Assembly (NCBI RefSeq): GCF_902686445.1
Contig: NC_062214.1
Location: 93,848,738-93,912,737 of the forward strand
Reading direction: 5' to 3'
Source: Sciurus carolinensis
Lineage: Eukaryota; Chordata; Mammalia; Rodentia; Sciuridae
Length of the DNA: 64,000 nt
Below are positions 59,966 through 64,000 of the stretch, in pieces. Within the stretch, counting starts at the first letter, position 1. The number at the start of each line of letters is the position of its first letter. Position numbers and translations under genes: made by a program. Below the pieces are notes generated by a model. The model was not told the origin of the DNA. It searched no databases and worked only from the letters and a program-made list of their open reading frames with translations.

Positions 59966-60708
59966 AATCCCATTAGTCTATTATCAAGAGAACCCTGCTC
60001 CCCCACAGAATGAAGTGGCGGGAGCCTCTTTTGGACAACTTTAATTCGTGGGCTGATTAGGCACTGCACTCTGGACCAGTATGCCCCCCAAGATAGGTCT
60101 GAGGAGTAAATGAGATGTTAAGAATGTCAGTACCCGCATTCCTGCCCTTCTACAGTTAAAAATCTAACTTTTGGTGTTGATGCAATGTTTAATGACTGCC
60201 CAGCCCCAGGACCACTTGGTTAATTAGGATGCTTGCATCCCAGGGTTTTCTGCTGCCACTTGTTGTCAGCTCCAGAAATTTGCCTCTGCAGGTATACAGA
60301 GTCTTTTTGAATTACTTAGGGTATGTGAAAGCAAATTATTTAGGCAATAGAGCTGAAAACATGGGCAAATTAGAATTTTTCGTAGCAAGATTGTTCATTG
60401 GAAAGCCAATTCTCAATGATGTGGATACATCTTGCTTCAAATATTCCACTACACAATACACACACTAGGATAGTTATGGGCACCTGTGAGGGTTGACAGC
60501 AGTAGTATCTGACATAACTGATATTTATAAATGATGGCTAAGTTCATGTGTGCAGTAATGTCTGAGCCAAGGTTCTTAATTTGTATTGAAAGAATATTAT
60601 TTTGAGAAAACACAACACTGATTGGCAGAAAGTAGAAAACATGAAGAGATTCAAGGCAAAGAGATTTTTATCTTTTTCCTTCTTCTTGGATGGAAAACTC
60701 AAATTTAA

Positions 60709-60929
60709 GCCAGGCATTGTGGTGCATGCCTGTAATCCCAGTAGCTCAGGAGGCTGAGGCAGGAGGATCACAAATTTGAGGCCAGCCTCCGCAACTTAGC
60801 AGGGCCCTAAGCAACTTTGTGAGACCCTGTCTCAAAATTTTAAAAAAATTTTAAAAGGAGAGGTTCAGGATGTGACTCAGTGGTTAAACACCTCTAGGTT
60901 TAATCCCTGGTGGGGAAAAAAAAAAAAAA
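60709..60929 (+). mobile_element. MEN (B1-dID) SINE
   Basis: Full dimer: B1 half GCCAGGCATTGTGGTGCATG, CCTGTAATCCCAGTAGCTCA; ID half ATGTGACTCAGTGGTTAAAC; A tail of 14. Confidence 0.93.
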
Positions 60930-62144
60930 GACCTTAAATTTACAGAACTGTACTATCTTCCTTTTGAAAAATTTGCAAGGCCTTGATTACATTTTTTTCT
61001 CATTGATTAATTTGATTCTGTAAATTGAGTAAAAATGGGGAAGACTTTAGTGCATCATGGAATTAAGTGGAGAGATGAATAAGTGCCCTGCTCCATTCTG
61101 CAAATGTTTACTTTCTAGAAATATCAATATGTGTGGTCAGATTGCATTCAGAGGGTTGCTTTTAAAGCAGGTAGATTTTAACCATTTTCTAAAGAGTACT
61201 GACAACTGAAATTGTTTTCTGAGATAATTGAGCCACACAGGGGTCAGCTAGTAAAACAGTTTAATCTGACCAATCAAAATAGCTGAAAGTTGCTTTGGAG
61301 AAATCTTTGCATTCCCTTACCAATAGATTCCTAGTGAGGCTTATTCTAACTGATCTGATCCTTTAGCCAACGTTGCCCACTGGAGTTAAGCACACACATA
61401 GTGGGGACAAACATGTAGGTGAATGGTCTCCCCCTTAGACATACAAGTCAGTCTCCAGTGACTTCATTCATTCTAAGCTTCATGGCCTGCCTATCTCTTA
61501 TGAAACTGGTCTCAGCCTGAGTATCCTTGAGATATGAAAGACACTGGGAACCTAAGCAAGGTGGAAGACCAACGGCATAAGAGCCTGACTCAGGCCAGCA
61601 GTCCTGCTGCAGTGGTACCAGATTCTGGGTCTATGCTGCAACCAGTCTCCACCCTCCCCACATGAGACCAAGAGCCATTCAGGTGGCAGTGCTGGGTCCA
61701 CAAGAACACTCCCAGGGCCACCTCTATCATGAGTAGACTTCCCTATCTAGAATTTATAGGATTGCCAGAGCCATTAGCAGGCATTTTGGTCACTGCCTTA
61801 AACATCATTTCAAATCCAAATGACCATCCACTAAGAGTCCCAGCCCAGCAGAGTGAGCAGCAATACGTCATGTTCAATACGACCCAGATACAGCTTTACT
61901 CAGCCTTGCCCATATGGCCTGCCCAGGACCCTCATATATTCTTATCGGGGACTAAACAGATATGCCTGATCTCCCCATTATTAAGGTGGAATGAAGATAA
62001 TTCTTGAAAAGCCCAAGTTTGAGGTTAGTGTTGCTTTAGTTGCCTTGGGTAGTCTTAATGCTGACTTAAACTGCAGGGCCTAAGCAGGTTGAATATCTCT
62101 GATATCTGTGATTGTAGCTCGAGGTGAATCATAAGCAGAAGGAA
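60930..62144. other. Intronic, no recognised feature
   Basis: Unique sequence. A 92-codon frame at 61729-62007 has no recognised domain. Confidence 0.35.
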
Positions 62145-62234
62145 CTCCACTTTGGTCCTCTTTATTTCACATATAAATTCTGTTTAATAAGTGGTCCAAG
62201 TACTTTATGTTTCCTAATTATTCTACTCCGTACA
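62145..62234 (+). repeat. Direct repeat, copy 1
   Basis: About 80-90 bp sharing TTTATTTCACATATAAATTC and flanks with 63229-63317. It belongs to no repeat family I recognise. Confidence 0.65.
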
Positions 62235-62941
62235 GGTCAGGGTGGAGGAGGCTAGTTCTCATTATAGAATAGTTAATTCACGTGGGAAAATCCAGACAAC
62301 TCTCAGCTGATATCAGCTTTCAGAGTTTCTTACTATCACTTGGCTGTTTTGAGTCTGAAAATTGTTGAGCCTGTCTCTCTCTTCCTCCCCCACTACCCCT
62401 ACCTCCATCCTGTGACACAAACCTTTCCATTGTCTATTTTTAAAATATTGGAAGAGCCATTAAATATGAGGCATTGTTACATTTCATATTTCCTACAGAA
62501 TTTTTCTTGAAATCAATACGGCACTAACAGGGAGGCAGACTTGTGAATGACCGTTTTTGCTAAATTCAATTTTAAACATATTAAATTGCAAAACTCAGAA
62601 TATAAACATTGGTACCATTACTGGGGTATTAGAAAGCCTTCAGGTTATGGAAAATACATTGGATGTGAAGATTTGAACAATCAATCTGGACAAGCACAGA
62701 AACTCAGTATGTCAGCACTAAAATAACTGATAGGAAACAAACCCTCTAGATAGCTCGCACTCCATGAAAGTCACCAGAGTTCCTAAGGAAGGGAGTTAGC
62801 AGGATACATGGCTTATAATGAGGTTAATCCAGTGGCTTCGTGTGTGCTCTATATTTCGACTACTAAAATTGCATCAAGTCCAAAGTAAGTCATTGTGTAA
62901 GCCATCCCAGGATCCAAGATGACTTTAGAAGAAAGAGTGGG

Positions 62942-62942
<1 letters not shown>

Positions 62943-62982
<40 letters not shown>
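62943..62982 (+). repeat. (TG)20 microsatellite
   Basis: Uninterrupted TG run of about 20 units; likely length-polymorphic. Confidence 0.97.
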
Positions 62983-62985
<3 letters not shown>

Positions 62986-63228
62986 CTTAAATCATGCAGC
63001 ATATTCCCCGGACCAAGTCCTTGATCTGTGGAAGGTATGGTACTGTGTAGAAGATGTACAAAAATGAAATAGACTTTGGCTATTTGGGCATTTGGTGATT
63101 GTACGTGTGTTTACTTCAGTGAGTACTTGGATGTAACTAACATGCAGTAGTGAAAACTATGGGAAGCAAATTTAGCCTAATGGAACATGCCGGGTAAACT
63201 GGGGACCACTGCCATCCTGTCTGTGTGG

Positions 63229-63317
63229 CTCCCCTTTGGTCTTCTTTATTTCACATATAAATTCTATTTAATAGATGGTCTAAGCACTTTCTTTTGCTTA
63301 ATTATTCTGTTCCTTAA
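63229..63317 (+). repeat. Direct repeat, copy 2
   Basis: Second copy of the 62145-62234 sequence in the same orientation, roughly 85% alike by eye, 1.08 kb away. Confidence 0.65.
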
Positions 63318-64000
63318 GTCACTTTTTAAATTCTTAATTGTGTTCTTTCTAACTCTACTCAAAATATAATGTGTTTGCTCAGAAATGTGCTTTGTCATAT
63401 TTGAGAACATTGGTGTAATATGTTAATTATCTGGGTGGTCTTCCAGCATGAGGCATCTTTAAATAATCAATTGGCTAGAAACACTTTCACACTGAACCCA
63501 GAAATCAGTTTCCAATGTAAAATACTTGGAAGCAACATATCCTATTTGTCAAGATCCATCATTGTTAAATTCAGATAGGATATTAACTTTATGGTTGAAA
63601 GGTTTTGATTGTACACAAATGGACTAATTTTTAACACATGGCAACTACATTAATTTAAAAAAGATGAGTAAGGAATTCTTACCATCATATGTAACTTATT
63701 AATATTTTGAATTGAATTATTTTCCTAAGTAGACCTGACTTTTTGGAGTCTATTTTTCTCCATCAGTTGAGCTACAGTGCTCAGCCAAGACAGATTTATG
63801 ACCTTTTAAAAATAATGATGGAAAATGAGATCGGAGGAAACATTTTAGTATCTGCTTTGCTCTGAGGCCTAAACTGCGAACTCTCCAGTTCTTGAAGGCT
63901 TTGAAATGCTGATTCCAGTCTTCTTGTGGGTTCTTAAACACCTTCTCAAATGACCCATTTTAATAACCCGAAAGCTATTATATAACGAGCAGCCATAATT
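63318..64000. other. Intronic, no recognised feature
   Basis: AT-rich unique sequence to the window edge. Confidence 0.4.

Larger units (their letters stand above)
9317..64000 (+). other. RORA: RORA4 intron 1 (partial, continues past window)
   Basis: Everything right of the donor is intronic for RORalpha4. I looked for the first zinc-finger exon ([20 protein letters not shown]) and saw no match in the window. No acceptor plus coding frame is supported. The intron is AT-rich, with scattered SINE, LINE and DNA-transposon remnants listed separately. Confidence 0.8.

Noticed and set aside
9371..64000. Downstream RORA exons (zinc-finger exon)
   Set aside because: No sequence encoding [12 protein letters not shown] or CEGCKGFFRRSQ was found; the exon should lie beyond the window.
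1..64000. CRISPR array, operon or prokaryote-type system
   Set aside because: Repeat content, base composition and splice signals show mammalian nuclear DNA; no regular spacer arrays exist.

Overview
This is vertebrate nuclear DNA from a mammal, almost certainly a squirrel (Sciuridae: ground squirrel, marmot or relative). The evidence is the repeat set. There are short tRNA-derived ID-like SINEs, and several copies of a dimeric SINE with a 7SL-type (B1) left half fused to an ID-type right half, the squirrel 'MEN'/B1-dID arrangement. Rodent-type L1 3' ends and many very old mammalian repeats (MIR, L2, L3/CR1, hAT-Charlie) are also present. There are no bacterial-style genes, and nearly all open frames in the window are chance frames.

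One real coding segment is recognisable. A CpG island (about 8.47-10.56 kb) holds the alternative first coding exon of RORA for the RORalpha4 isoform. It runs from an ATG at 9286 to a consensus splice donor at 9317 and encodes MMYFVIAAMK plus one base of the next codon. Its 5' leader carries two upstream reading frames. One overlaps the start codon. The other starts in strong context and its stop codon directly abuts the RORA4 ATG (TAA-ATG). Bases 1 to about 9000 are the distal upstream flank, expected to be intronic for the longer RORA isoforms. Bases 9317 to 64000 are the first intron of the RORalpha4 transcript. I found no further RORA exon; the first zinc-finger exon should lie beyond the right edge.

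The intron and flank contain scattered MIR and L2 copies, a CR1/L3 3' fragment (14.8-15.3 kb), a 1.4 kb decayed hAT-Charlie transposase gene (22.4-23.7 kb), a MER5A-type element (32.3-32.5 kb) and a 119 bp palindromic DNA transposon (28.3-28.4 kb). A SINE/L1 cluster lies at 58.6-59.8 kb. Several non-repetitive blocks keep CpGs and clustered motifs in otherwise AT-rich DNA (2.75-3.2, 12.0-12.3, 24.7-24.9, 27.7-27.9, 40.5-40.8, 47.2-47.5 and 57.0-57.6 kb). These are candidate conserved enhancers of RORA, but conservation cannot be tested from one sequence. A near-perfect CTCF motif sits at 15564-15577.

I did not find an exotic new system. The most interesting points are the uORF arrangement on RORA4, G-quadruplex-prone tracts on both sides of the exon, a RORE-like site upstream that could allow autoregulation, and the candidate enhancer blocks.
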